From: Daedaleopsis sinensis
Taxonomy: Eukaryota; Basidiomycota; Agaricomycetes; Polyporales; Polyporaceae
Length of the DNA stretch: 64,000 nt
Assembly (NCBI GenBank): GCA_033807695.1
Contig: CM066302.1
Coordinates: 1,240,001-1,304,000 of the forward strand
Direction of reading: 5' to 3'
Numbering within the stretch: the first letter of the stretch is position 1; each line of letters opens with the position of its first letter. The position numbers were made by a program, and so were the translations under genes. Shown piece by piece: positions 10,806-24,093 of this stretch. The notes below the pieces were generated by a model that was not told the DNA's origin, did no database searches, and worked only from the letters and a program-made list of their open reading frames with translations.

Positions 10806-13800
10806 ATGGGCAACGCGCAATCTTTGACGCGCACCAGCGGCGCGTTGGACTCGTTTGTGGCTGAACTAGGAGGAGATGTCGTATACGAGAGGAGGTACGT
10901 GGTATTCTATGGCATACACCCGGCGTCACCGACATACCGGCTTAGCTTGGGCTCGTCACGATTCCTGAAGACGGTGAAGTGTCGACACAAGAACGGATAC
11001 CTGGTTGTGAAGATATTCATCAAGCCCGACCCCGGCCTGAGCTTGAGGAAGTACCACCGGAGATTGAAAAGTCAGTATGCCGTGTGTTGTGATTCACGTC
11101 CCAACTGATGCGTCGTAGCTGAGCGCGAGGCTCTTGCGGACCTGCCAAATGTCTATGGGTACCAGTCATTCGTCGAGACGGACAAGGCGGGATTTGTTAT
11201 TAGACAATGGGTCGCGAGTAACCTCTACGACAGAATCAGGTACGTCGAACACTCTACTCGAAACGACGTCGTACTCACTCGACCCCAAGTACTCGCCCGT
11301 TCTTGAGCTTGGTGGAGAAGAAGTGGATAGCGTTCCAAATCCTGAACGCGCTGCGTGACGCTCGGAATCGCAAGGTGTCGCATGGGGACATCAAGTCAGA
11401 GAACATCCTGGTCACGTCTTGGAACTGGGTCTATGTATCGGACTTTGCGTCGTACAAGCCGACCTTCCTGCCTCTAGACGACCCGTCTGACTTTGCGTTC
11501 TTCTTCGACACATCTGGGCGGCGCTCGTGTTACATCGCTCCAGAACGCTTCTACACTGCGAGCGAGAATCCGGACATCAGTGCGAAGAAGTCGAAACTCG
11601 CGGTGGAGGATAGCGAAGGCAGACGGGACGGGAAGGTGACGGAGGCTATGGACTGCTTCAGCGTGGGGTGTGTGATCGCGGAGTTGTTCTTGGAGGGCAA
11701 GCCGTTGTTCACGTTGAGCGAGCTCTTCAAGTATCGCGAAGGTGAGCTCAAGGTGGATACCCAGCTGAGTCCCGTGGAAGATGAGGGCGTGAGGGTATGT
11801 CATATCTTTCGGATTTTGACTGCGTTCGTTGACCCCCGTCCAGCAACTTATCAAACAAATGATTGCAATGGATCCCTCAACGCGCCCGACATTCGACACG
11901 CTCTTGCACACCTCAAGAGGAACGGTTTTCCCCGAATCCTTTTACTCCTTCTTGCACAACTATGTCTCATCCGTGAACGAAGTGAACACCCCGTCCCTCT
12001 TCTCCGCCACCGGCACCCCCTCTACCGGCCCTGTCAGTGCTAACGTATCCGCCCACAAAGGTGCTAACGCCCCTCTATCGTCGAGTGTCGCACTTAATGG
12101 TGATCTGCCTAATGATCCTCTCCCGAGCGACTCCGACCATCGGATGGAGCGCATATGGGCTGACTACGAGAGCGTCGAGCCGTATCTTGTCAATGATGCT
12201 GTTGAGGAGACAGTTATGGATGTTAAGGTCGACTACACTCCCCAGTTCATATCATCGCGTCCGTTCCATGTATGCACTCAAGCTCTGCCCCTCTTGAATA
12301 GACGATCACTGACATGTCGACAGGACGTTCTCCCTGTCGAACTCAACATCCCAAATCGCGAGAGCAAACTACATAGTGCCTGGTCAGCGCGTAAGAGAGC
12401 CGCTGCTGAAGGTCAGTTGTATAGCACCCCCACTCACATTGCAACTACTCTCTTATCGTATCTGCATACCACAGATGGACCCGCTTTGATCATCCTATCC
12501 CTTGTTTGCGCGAATATCCGGAACTGCTACCTGCCCAGCTCGAAGGTCCACGCATTGGACGTGTTCCTTGCGCTGTCATCTCACCTCACCGACGAGGCGA
12601 AGCTTGACCGGATGGTGCCCTATATTGTTGATCTGCTCCACGACGACGCGGCTATCGTGCGCGCTGCAGCGCTGCGCACCCTTATCCAGGTCCTCATGCT
12701 CGTGACCGTGATCACCCCCTCGAACGCAGCCATTTTCCCGGAATACATCATTCCAGCTATCGCACACCTCGTGCGAGATCCGGATGTCCTTGTGCGATGC
12801 ATGTATGCGCAGATCATCGTCCCCCTCGCGGATACGGCTGTGCGGTATCTGGAGATGGGACAGGCCTTGAAGGCACACGGGAGCTATAAACTATCGCCGG
12901 ACACTCAAGAGTACGACGAGGCGCACTTCGAGGTGAACAAATGTTCCAATCCTGTCTAGCGCGCTTGCTTCAACGGATGGCTTACATCGGTTGGTTTCCA
13001 GGTCTCGTACGACGCGAGTATGAGCGATCTCCAGAATAGCATACAAGAGCATCTTTCCACCCTTCTAGTTGACCCCTCCAGCGTCGTGAAGCGCGCGGTC
13101 CTCCACAATATCTCTGCTCTGTGCATCTTCCTAGGTCGACAGAAGACGAATGACGTCCTGTTGAGCCACATGATCACTTACCTCAACGATCGGGACTGGT
13201 TACTGCGGTACGCGTTCTTTGACAGCATAGTCGACGTGGCAGCATGTGCTGGGGGCCGCAGCCTCGAGGAGTACATCCTCCCCCTGATGATCCAAGCACT
13301 GTCCGGTGGGTCAATCGGACCCGACTGCGCGGAAATGAGCTGACGCGTGTATGCGGACAGATGTCGAGGAGACTGTGGTCGCGAAGGTCCTCGCGTCCCT
13401 GACCAACCTGTGCGAACTAGGACTGTTCCAGAAGATGCGCATATGGGAGCTGATGAGTGCTACCCTTGGCTTCTTGTACCACCCAAATATCTGGATCCGG
13501 CAAGGTGGGTCGACGCGCGATCCGACCGACCGTATGCTGCAGTGATCGTCTGACGTCCGATACTGCAGGCGCAGCTGCTTTTATCGCGTCGGCGGCGAAA
13601 CACCTCCCACCTAGTGACGTCTGGTGTATTCTCTACCCGTCGCTCAGGCATTTCCTCCGGTCGGATGTGCGGGACGTGGACGAGAAGACGCTGCTTTTGG
13701 CGATGAAGCCTCCGGTACGTGGGTTCCATGTTTCATGTGGACTCCGCCAATGACTCGACCTCTCCCGCGGTAGCTGTCGAGACAGATCTTCGAGTCGGCG

Positions 13801-16614
13801 GTACAGTGGGCTATGAAGGCAGACAAGACCCAATTTTGGCGGTCTCATCGAGCGATGAAGTCCGAGTCCCCGCGTGAGAGCATGGCGACCGTTCGATCAG
13901 GGAGTGCCGCATCTCGCGCACGATCGGAGGAGTCAGTTCGTCATCGTTCCATGTTATCGTGTCCACCTGTCTGATACACCGCAGGGACGAGGCTCAGATC
14001 TCGAAGCTGCAACAGCTGGGCATGAACTCTGCCGAAGAGGCCAAGCTAGTTGCGATGAAAGACTACGTTGTGAAGCTCGCCAGAATGATCTCCAGGTACG
14101 CGAATACACATCCGGGTACCATCTACAGCGGCTGATAGTATTACGCTGTAGCTTCGCATCTCGGGTTAGCGTGGAGGTCGAGTCAGATGCACTGAAGGTA
14201 ACGACTACGATCGAGCTACAGAAGCTGGGGGTCGTGCCGCAGACGGTGTTCCTGCGGACGCCTGAGTCAGACGGACGGTCGCCACGGATAGGCTCTCATC
14301 GCCTGAACGCAGAGTTCACCGCAAGATCTCCGGGCACCCCTCGCACACACCGCACTTTGAGCATCGATCATGGTCCTATCTCTGGGGCTCCGTTCGAAGA
14401 CCTGAGGAGACGGCTAGCGCTCATCAATGGCTCTGTCAACAGCCTTGCGGTTCCTGGTTCCCGAGAGCCACGTAGTCCTGTGCCCCGCACGCTCTCGGTG
14501 GACACTGGCATGCTGCCGCCGTCTTCTCCACCCGACCTTCCGCCGACCCTTGAGCGACCGAGCAGCCCTGCTGAGTCGACCGTGTCGACAGCGAACTCTT
14601 CCGCATTCCGTACTATGCGCTTTCCCATCGGCGGAGACGGGCAGAAGGCGGCACCCGCGATTGGATCGTCGAAGGCAAGCGCGACGGGTCTACTAGATGC
14701 GCATGCGCAGCTTCTCTCGGAGGGCTCGCAATCACCGTCAGGGCGGTCTTCACCGGTATCAGTCGCTGGCACGGTTCGAGGTCAGGAACGGTTGCGTGTT
14801 CCTTCTCTCGTCCAGATCTCTAGCTATGGTGAGGCCCACTGCCCTCGTCTTACTCCTCCAACTACTGACACTAGTATCAGACGGTCAAGAGCCTGGCATC
14901 AGCAACTTGCTTGAACATCTCTACCTGGACAACAACCGCGACTTGCAGAACGACTTCGGCCCGAGGGTGCATGAAGGTCCAGTTCGGCGCCGGAACGCTG
15001 CCCGTCATAGTTTCATGCCGAGGGACGGTAGCAACCGTCGACTGGAAGCGTCGCTCGTTGCCCACTTCAACTCGCATTCAGAGGCGATCACGGGCATCGC
15101 GCTCGCTCCGGACCACATGTTCTTCGTCTCAGCATCTGACGAGAAGACTGTGAAGGTCTGGGACACGGCGCGGCTAGAAAGGAACGTCACGAGCAAGCCA
15201 CGACACACCTATAATCAGCACCATGCCCGAGTCAAGTCCATCTGCATGCTCGACGGCGTACACTGCTTCGCGAGCGCAGCGGATGACGGGAGCCTGCACA
15301 TCGTGCGTGTGCACGTGAGCCAGAGTGGTACGCTCCCGAAGTACAACAAACTGCAAGTTGTTCGCGAGCATCGGGTGGAGACCAACGGGGAATACATCAC
15401 CAGCATGGTGCACTATGCCACAGGTGAGTCGCCATTCGTATAACTGTAGCACAATCTCATAGTCAGTATCCAGATACCGCCTCCAACCTCATCTACGCGA
15501 CTACGCATTCTGTGATGACGATGCTCGACTTGTGCACGATGCGTACGCTGCAGCGGATGGAGAACCCCCGACACTATGGGCCAATCACATGTGTTTGCTT
15601 GGACCGAAAACGGACATGGGTCATTTGCGGAACCTCCACGGGTGTCCTCTCCTTGTGGGACATTAGATTCGGCATCCTCGTCAAGAGCTGGAAAGTCGGG
15701 GTGCACTTGAAGGGCCGATTCGGCCGGGTCAACCAGTGCGTGGTCCATCCGACGAAGGGCAAGGGCAAGTGGGTTGTCGTCGCGGTGGAGAGCCCGAAGC
15801 ACGTTGTGGACAGCTCGTCACATACACTCCTAGAGGTGTGGGACGTCGAGAACACGACGCTGGTCGAGGCATTCACTACGAGGGCGGTCGTGAACGCGTC
15901 GGAAGCCACCGACGAGCCAAAGGAGGTCACTGTCGACGAGGCGGAGACAAGTCCTTCTGCTGCCATCGCAGCGCTGGTCCGCGCACGACAGGAGGGCGGC
16001 TCACAAGAGAGTGTTCCTCGACGACCTGTTTCCGATGGGGGCCGCAGTGAAGCCCCTCAACCTCCCTTCCCGGACGTGCGCGCTATCGTCACAGGCGCGG
16101 AGTTCGGCGGGCACACGGTCCCGCACCGGTCGCACATGGCAGAGCCGGATGGGACGTCGGGCGGGCGTTCTGCGTCTGGGCGAGGCTTCGTGATTACTGG
16201 ATCGGAGGATTGCAAGCTACGGTTCTGGGACCTCGGTCGACCGGAGCGCTCCATTATCCTCAGCGGCATCGAAGCGGACGGCGGCGACAAGCCTACCTAC
16301 AGGTGCGTAGGATAATTTCACGCCCCTCTTCATTCGGCGCTGACAAGCGTCCAATTAGTTCCATTCGGTCGTCTTCAGGTAGCGCGTCGTCGTACACGGA
16401 GACTTGGGTCACTTCGTCTGCGGGCAGCCACAACAACCGCCCTCCACAGCGGCTGTCTCTCATCAACCACAACCAGCAGAACCTCCTGAAGGGCCACCAG
16501 GACACTGTGACTGCTCTCGCGTGCATAGACTCCCCCTTCCGAGGTGGACTCGTAAGTGGCGACCGCGCGGGCGTCATCAAGGTTTGGCGGGTAGAGGCAT
16601 TTGATCAGTCATGA
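10806..16614 (+). CDS. VPS15: Vps15-type serine/threonine protein kinase, regulatory subunit of the class III PI3-kinase
   Basis: Large multi-exon gene. The N-terminus MGNAQSL fits an N-myristoylation site, as in Vps15. The kinase domain has KCRHKNGYLVVKIF, the catalytic loop SHGDIKSENIL, DFA in place of DFG (VYVSDFASYKPTFLP) and GRRSCYIAPERF, all hallmarks of Vps15/PIK3R4. HEAT-like repeats follow, encoded at about 12480-13860. A Ser/Pro/Thr-rich linker follows (about 14230-14830), then a C-terminal WD40 domain (about 14900-16614) with SASDEKTVKVWD, CGTSTGVLSLWD, TGSEDCKLRFWD and SGDRAGVIKVW. The stop is TGA at 16612-16614. Vps15 tethers and activates Vps34 on endosomes and phagophores for vacuolar sorting and autophagy. 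All domains are present and in frame across about fifteen introns, so the gene is intact. Confidence 0.95.
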
Positions 16615-16936
16615 TAATTCATGGATCCTATTGTAGATGTAGCTCTAGATCATATCATCTTGGTTTGGCTGTGCTGTATACTGTACCATACTCCGGAACA
16701 ACTGTTAATGCTTTTCAGGACCTGAAGGCTGAGTGTATCGCGGCTGCTGAGGGTAGTAGGTATGGAGGCGCGCATGATCTATGCGAACGTTGAGATAAGA
16801 TTACGGCTTGACGCTTGCGGTAGGACGGACGCATGATCAATCATGATGTCAGTCGCCCACCAGTACTATCCTTTCGACAATATAAGCTCAGTGAAGGCTG
16901 TCGAGAAGATGCCCACGTCTCCTGCACTGTACCGTC
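16615..16936. other. Intergenic region between VPS15 and the M20 peptidase
   Basis: About 320 bp between genes in the same orientation. Nothing recognisable beyond flanking untranslated and promoter sequence. Confidence 0.5.
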
Positions 16937-18966
16937 ATGTCTCAGACTCTGTGGCGACCCGGCGACCAAGGAACTTATAACGACCATGCTGACAAGCTCA
17001 CCGAGGGGACGATATACAAGCCAGAGTACTTCGAACATATCGCGTCCACGATCGCAGGTCTGGATAAGGACCTGTATGAGTTGAGCATTGATATTCACGG
17101 TGAGAAAATACTCCTCGCATTGCATGTATGTGCTCAACAGATTGTCGCCAGACCACCCTGAACTGAGGTTTGAAGAACGGTGGGTGCTCTGATTCCCTCC
17201 TGAACGTCAAGTCATACTCATGCCCAGGTTCCGGTACCGATCATAGTCATGCGCACGACGTCTTGACCGCCTTTGTCGAGAAGCGCGGCTTCGAAGTCAC
17301 ACGTCATCACTTGCTGGAGACAGCATGGGTGGCGAAATACACACATGGCAGCGGCGGCCGCACTCTTGGAATCAACTCGGAAATGGATGCTCTTCCGGGC
17401 ATTGGACATGCTTGCGGACATAACTTGATCGCCATCTCAGGGGTAGCGGTTGCTCTCGCTGCGAAGGCAGTCTTGGAAAAGTTCGATATCTCAGGAACCG
17501 TGGTTCTGTTGGGGACACCTGGTACTTCTGCATCGGTGTCATATTATATTGGCTCAATAACCTGATCTCATCTCTCTATAGCTGAAGAGGGCGGTTCAGG
17601 GAAAGATCTACTCCTAGACCGCGGAGCATATGAAGGAATGGATGCCTGCTTGATGTGCGTATCGCGTCATCACCAGCCGGGTTGAACTTGCGCGTCCCGC
17701 ATTCGTTGATCTGATTATCGTGAATGCACTAGGTGTCACCCAGCTCCTGGGCCTCGTCTTTCAGCTAGCTTGAGCAGCTGCCTCGCTCTGCAGCGCGTAA
17801 TTGTCGAATTCCATGGCCACACGTAAGTTGACCTTGAGAACGATGACATCGAAACGAGGCTACACTCATGTCTATCATAGTGCACATGCAGCACTGTCAC
17901 CTTGGGAAGGGCAGAATGCTGTCGATGCTGCTGTACTTGCGTATAACAGCATCTCCGTTTTGAGGCAGCAACTCAAACCGACTCACCGTGTCCACGGCAT
18001 GTTCGAAGGCAAAGATTGGACACCGAACAGTGCGTAAATGCTGCTCTACTCTGTGCCTTTAGAGCTTTCTATTAACATCTTTAGTCAGTCATTCCCGACT
18101 ATGCAAAGATGACGTATGGCTGCACACTGACCATCCTGGAATTTTATTGATGCACTCATAGGTGGTATGTGCGTGCACCCACCCGCGCTGAGGTCGACGT
18201 TGCAGTCCCGAGGGTCACAGCTTGCTTCCAGTACGTATCTCTCGCCCGTTGCATATACGTATCGCTCCTAACTCCATTGACAGAGCCGCTGCTTTGGCGA
18301 CAGGGTGCCGTGTCGAGGTCCAGTTGGCCAATTCCACCTACGATCTCAGGCAGAACAAGGGACTCGGTGTGTGTTTTCTAATTGGATACCGACGAAGGCT
18401 CATCGTGAAATAGGTGATGAGTTTGCCGATGTATTCACCAAGAAGTTCGGGTCCGTCGACTACGAGTATGGCATCAAGAGTGCGTCCACAGACTTTGTGA
18501 GTCGACTGCACATTACGCCTGTATTCAGTTATATTGACGCAATTAACCAGGGCAACGTCACATACGGTGAGTCTGCTAACTACTTCGGCAACATTGTTCT
18601 GTTCTTGATCATACCGGACAGCGCTCCCATCTATTCATCCTTCATTCGGTATGTCACGATTTTTCATATCCTTGAGGAGAGCTTCTGACGCACCCCCGTG
18701 GTTAGCGATTCCGACCGAGGCCAGTAATCACACCCGACAGTTTACGGATGCCGCAGCGACAAAGGAATCCCATCAAGCTTGTCTGAATATCTCAGCAGCG
18801 CTGGCGGCAACAGGTGTGCGTCTTCTGACAGACGACGCGTTTTTCAAACAGGTGCGTCTACTTGTACAGCATTTCCAGCCAATATCCTGAGGACAGGGAC
18901 GGGTAGGTGAAGGATACATTCGAAGAAGATCTCCGTCTAAGGAAAGAGGAAGGTGCTCGAGCCTGA
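16937..18966 (+). CDS. Metallopeptidase family M20 (PM20D2/amidohydrolase type)
   Basis: About ten exons. After the start [17 protein letters not shown] comes a helix ([20 protein letters not shown]), then [10 protein letters not shown]. The metal-binding blocks follow: [17 protein letters not shown] with its zinc-ligand His and Asp, and [13 protein letters not shown] with the catalytic Glu pair. The dimerisation/lid domain has [20 protein letters not shown] and [14 protein letters not shown]. The C-terminus returns to the catalytic fold ([19 protein letters not shown]). Members hydrolyse dipeptides or N-acyl amino acids in the cytosol; the substrate is unknown here. All joins keep frame, including a short exon at about 18622-18648. 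The start at 16937 is the first ATG in a frame that continues into the family. Confidence 0.9.
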
Positions 18967-19328
18967 ATGTCACGAATGTACGAGAGCGTTTGTTCTGTCT
19001 GGATTTGTTTCTCATTGATCATAGGAAAAAGTGAGATAAGAAGCCCGAATTGTACATACAAATTTGTAGCCTCTGAAGACACTGAGCATGCCGTCATTGG
19101 CAAGCGATGCTCGAAGCATGTCTATTACTCGCTAGGATGGGCCTGTCGTAAGAGCAAATCATGGGACATCTCCCTATAGCGTGCCTTTCCCATGGCGGCG
19201 GAGTCGGTGCATACTTGTGCTAACTATACTCCAGAGTACTGTTCTCGTGAGCGTATTCCCGTGGCTCATATAGCCAGCGATGAGAGCGGCCGCGTTCGCT
19301 TCCTCCCTTCGCCCTCCCACCTCCGCCA
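18967..19328. other. Intergenic region between the M20 peptidase and the P450
   Basis: About 360 bp with no gene-like frame. A C/T-rich stretch (19293-19325) directly precedes the P450 start codon. Confidence 0.5.
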
Positions 19329-21711
19329 ATGACCCTCGCTGGAGACATTACCGAAGATTTCATCTCGGCTAGCGCGATTGTCTGTCGCAGCGTTCTCGAC
19401 AATGCCATTCCATTACTTCTGGCGATACTGGCATCAGTTCTGATCCGAGAGCATACGCGTAGACGGAGCATGCCACCCGGGCCCCAAGGGCTCCCGTTCA
19501 TAGGCAATAAGCATCAAGTTCCGGCAATCAAGCCTTGGCGCAAGTTCGCTGAGTGGAACAAGCGATATGGTATGTATCTGCTCCCCCTAACCACTATCAA
19601 ACCTCCTTGACGTGCGTCGTGCAGGACCAGTAGTGTCTCTACATTTGGGAAGCACTCCCGTCATCGGTGAGTCCCGTTCAAGGGTTTGCACGTTAACTTA
19701 CAGATTATTCATGTCTTAACATATGCATGAGGGCAGTACTTGGGACAGCGCAAGCGGCATGGGATCTACTGGAGAAAAGATCAGACATATACTCAAGCCG
19801 ACCGCGCTTCGTAGTTGCGTGAGTGTTGCACTCAATCATATACCTTGTTTAACTTTAGTTCTGACGATGTCGGTCATCGACCTACTAGGGGCGAAATTTT
19901 ATCAGACAACATGCGTGGACTCATGCTATCAAACACAGAGCCTGTGTGGCGGAGATGGCGCAAGGTAAGGATCTCGGGAGATGATCGTTGGTCCACAATG
20001 TTTACCTGTCTCTCAGGTACTGCACAACGGCTTCCACTCCAGACGGGCGGACGACTACAATGAAGTCCAAACGCTCGAATCTGCCGTGCTACTGCATCAA
20101 TTGCTCATCGAGCCTGAAGGCTATGAAAAGCATCTGCAACGGTACGAATTGAATTTCGACCACGGTTCTTGTGTGCTTCGTCGTTAACTGGTTATTAGGT
20201 TTGCGGCTAGCGTGGCGACTTCGGTAACGTATGGTAGACGTATCGATAGCGTGGACGAGTTCATTGTGAAGGAAAATATGGAAGCGGTGGCATGTGAGTA
20301 TTTGGGTGCGACCGCTGACACTGATTTTAACCTCAAAGCTTGCGGTGCGAACTAGATCTAATTAGGTATGATGTCTTGCATGAAGCAGTGTTCTGATACT
20401 GACTTAGCACTGTTATGGAACTTAGCGTGAAGTGGGGAATATTGTTACCCTCCTCCTCGTGAGCATTTCAGACCCTGACGATGTCTACGCTAGCATTCCC
20501 GGGAAATATCTCGTCGAGTCTTGGCCATGGTTGTTGAAACTACCGGTGGGTGAGGGCATACTGGAAAAGAGCTGTGCTGACCTCCGTCACGGTTGCTGCC
20601 AGAGATCCCTCCAGTGGTTCCGGCGAGAACCTGAAGAGCGCCGCCAAAGAGACATCAATTTACTCACCAGTCTCGTAGACGACGTGAAGAAACGCATGGC
20701 AGACGGCACGGTGCCCGATTGTCTGACATCGCAGACGGTGATGGAACAAGAGAAGAACGGAATGTCAGACCTGGAGATTGCGTATTCGGTCTCATCTCCA
20801 TTTGGTGCAGGGATTGATACGGTGAGCAATTCCACATCACTCTTGTACGACCCCCATACTCACGCTCATTCGATCATGAATGTAAAGACCGCCGGAACCC
20901 TCTGCGTCTTCTTCCGTGAGCTTTCCAGAGCATCATTCTAGACATGACACCGAACGCCTCCAGTGGCGATGTTACACTATCCAGATGCGATGCGTAAAGC
21001 ACAAGCCGAGCTCGACAAGGTCGTAGGTCCCGATCGCCTCCCAGGATTCGAGGATCGCGACCGGCTTCCGTACCTCAAAGCACTCATCAACGAGATCTTG
21101 AGATGGAGGCCCATCGCCATCCTTGGTGGAACACCGCACGCGGTCGTCGCTGACGATGTGTACAACGGGATGTGAGTGCTTATTCTACTCCTCTCATGTG
21201 TCCGTCCATCTGAACACGTCTGAACGCCAGGTATATTCCAAAAGGCTCGACCATATTTGCCAACTTCGCGTACGCTCAAAAGCCAGGCGGTCGGGTGCGT
21301 GCGAGAGAGCTCACTAGACGTCTATCCCTTTGTAGCGGAATCATGCACGATCCTGTCATGTTCCCATCCCCAGACGAGCTCCGCCCAGAGCGGTTCCTCG
21401 AGACCACCAATCCCCGCCTGCAAGACTTCGACCTCCCGTTTGGCTTCGGCCGGCGGATCTGTATCGGAATGCACCTCGCGCGCAACTCGCTCTTCATCAC
21501 TATCTCGAGGATACTGTGGGCGTTCGACATTCTTCCAGCGACCACAGAGGCTGGGGAGCCCATCATTCCCGACCGATGGGACTTCACGAACGGCTTCAAC
21601 TCGAAGCCGGTGAGCTTCCCATGTACCATCAAGGCGAGGAGCGTGGAGGCCGCAGAGTGTGTTGTGAATGAATGGGAAGGCGCTAAGGGGAGGCTTGGAA
21701 AATGGCAGTAA
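19329..21711 (+). CDS. Cytochrome P450 monooxygenase, microsomal, fungal secondary-metabolism type
   Basis: The N-terminus has a hydrophobic anchor (IPLLLAILASVLI) and then the proline-rich hinge MPPGPQGLPFIGNKHQ. Joined exons show WRRWRKVLHNGFHSRRA (C-helix), the stretch KYLVESWPWLLKLP and LQWFRREPEERRQRD, the I-helix segment SSPFGAGIDT, the K-helix EILRWRP (ExxR), the HDPVMFPSPDELRPERF block, and the heme-cysteine loop FGFGRRICIGMHLARN. It therefore has every catalytic landmark. The class fits the large Agaricomycete clans often called O-methylsterigmatocystin-oxidoreductase-like. It would hydroxylate a small molecule at the ER with a cytochrome P450 reductase partner. The stop is TAA at 21709-21711. 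The longest inferred intron, about 20290-20466, is the least certain join. Confidence 0.92.
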
Positions 21712-21844
21712 GAACGTGCATGATCTGATACATTTGTTCGATCGTTAGCGATACTAGCACACAGAGATTCAAAGTACATTTACTGGCCGCGACGACACAA
21801 TCGAGCTTACATTCACAATCCGCATTGGGAGATCTCACCATCAA

Positions 21845-24093
21845 TCACCGCCGGTAGTCCTCAGCGACGGTGTAGTCCATCGCGGTGTTCTTAAACCCGT
21901 AAGCGACCGTCCAGCCCTCGAGGTTGATCTGCTTGAACGTGAAATCGTACTTGATGTCGTGGTAGCCCTCGCTGCTGAGATGGGTTCCATGGGCCTTCCA
22001 TCCCCTCCCGGATGCTTGCGTCTGCTCTCCGTCTGGCATCGCAAACTCGACCTGGTGGAACAGGCGGTCGACGCGCTTCGGATCCTTCGGCTGCGCAAAC
22101 CATACGCTGAGCTGGTCGTCCTGCTCGGTGTAGCGCCAGATGTAGCGCTTCAGTGTCTCCTGGACGGGTTGCCCATCCGCATCGAGGCACTTGCCATGTT
22201 CGACGTACAGATACTCCTCCACTGTCCACTTGTCATCTATGAACGTCTCGCGCAAGAGGAACTGCGCGGTGCCACAGAAGTGGATCTCCATGTGTTTGCT
22301 CATAACGCTCCGCTCGAGACGCCACGTGCCTAGGAGGGAGCGGAAAACGGCGCGGGCGACGAATAGCGGCGACGTGAGTCCTTTGTAGATCGTCATATAG
22401 GCGTCCAAGGAGGTGCGCACCGCCTGCGGGTCGTTGTTGGGGTTGTAGCGCGCGGGGCAGAGGAAATCCATGTACGAGGACGGCGGAAGCGGTGGGTCGT
22501 GGGGTGGTGGGGATATGGGGATGTTGAGTGCGGCGCTGAACTCGGTCATGATGAACAAGTAGTCCCCCATCGGTAACTGGGAGCAGCGCGGATCATATCT
22601 CAATCGGAGCGTCCTCTCGATGTTTTGGTCGCGACCAACGGCTTCACTGAATCCGGGCGGCTTCTCTCCATCGGACCAGAGAACGGCTAGGAACCTCGCC
22701 TGCATCTCCATGATACCCCAGTACGGTGCGCGATAGAATCCGACGAAGCCAAGGTTCGCTACGTCCGGGTGGTAGGCGCCATGAAATGCGAGAGCGATTG
22801 GAAGACTGCCATGGGAAGGATCGTAGTGCAAGGTTTTGAGGACGGACGAAGGGAGGAACGACACGCCCTTCGAAGCGCCGAAGCCAGTCGCGAGGATGAC
22901 GGCGGCAACATCTTCGACTGTGCCACTAGTCGTGTGAGCAATATTGCCGTTCATGGTCACTAGTCTGGCGTTCTGCACGGTGATCTTGCCTTCGCGCACG
23001 AAGTTGCAGTAGTGCTCGCTCACGGATACGAACGCCTGGTTCTTTCTGACGGCGGAATCCACGAAGCCAAGCAGCGGCGAATACTCGGCCTGGTTGGTCC
23101 CAAGCGTAAACTCGAAGCCTGCATTTGAAGCGAGTGCTGCCTCCTCAGAGATGTGGCCCTGCGTGTCAGATAGCGGGGGTGGGCGGCCAGCAAGATTGCA
23201 TGTTGGGATATCGAGAGGCAGAAACGGCAGGGACTTGGTCGACTATGTCCAAATCATCAATTATGGGTGAACAGGGTGTACAACAAGAAGAGACAGGAGA
23301 CGTACCTGTGTAGTTAAGAGTAGTGGCATCACCCATACAGGGCGCTGGATCAGGTGGTGCACAGTTAGGCTCTCGGGGCCCTTCGAGGGCACCTCTGGGG
23401 CATCGGGTATGTTTCCCGCTGTGGCGATATGGGTAGCAGTGGTGCCAGCGGTCTCGAAGCCAGATATCTGCCCACCGACGACGAGGAGCTTGCTACCCTT
23501 GCATGGCCCGTCGCCCAGGAGAGACTTCAGGTCCCGATACGCACTGCTGTGCACAACGGGGACTGTCGCACCTTCTATGATATCCTGGTCGATGCGAGGC
23601 TCCCCAAAGAATCCCGACGCCACGACGAGATGATCGAACTTCCGCTCCTCCTGGGATTCACCGCCGCTTACCACGACCTTCCATCCCGTGCCTGCCCGCT
23701 CTGTCCGGACGACTTCCTTTCCTAGCACGATCTCCGCGTCGCCGAGCCAGCGGCGCCTGTATTGTTCGAGATATTGGCCGACCATCCATCCCTTAGGGAG
23801 ATGCGGCGTGTCAGCCTCCCACGCGAGGTCGCTGAAATGGACCGTGTGTCGACTCTGGTTGGTGACCATGAGAGGGTGGATCTGCCTTTCGGTGTCTGAT
23901 GGAGAGACCGGCCAAAGTCCGCCGAGGCGGATCTGTTTGTCGAAGATTGTGACATGGAAGACCGTCGTGGCATGGAGGAGGTGTTTAGCGGCGACGAGGC
24001 CTGACGGCCCAGCACCTGTTGTGCGTGTGGGTCACAACGGGAAAACGATCACGAGGGTAAGTGCGTACCGACTATGCATACCGTCTTGGCCAT
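21845..24093 (-). CDS. FAD-dependent monooxygenase (FMO-like) fused to a C-terminal DUF6314 domain, copy 1
   Basis: Starts MAKTVCIVGAGPSGLVAAKH, a dinucleotide-binding GxGxxG for FAD split by the first intron. It continues with LGGLWPVSP, the ASGFFGEPRI region, and a second nucleotide site VVGGQISGFETAG for NADPH. VAAVILATGF lies near the end of the oxidase part. After about residue 520 comes a separate module that opens with RSLLGTWRLERSVM and ends MDYTVAEDYRR. This matches DUF6314, a small domain with an opening GxWxxxR and a closing GPxKDYxIxxxYxR. In this copy the closing motif is NTAMDYTVAEDYRR and the usual HxCxxDxY is HLSSEGYHDI, so key residues have changed. The gene is the downstream member of a tandem pair. 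The product is presumably a soluble NADPH-dependent oxygenase. Confidence 0.88.
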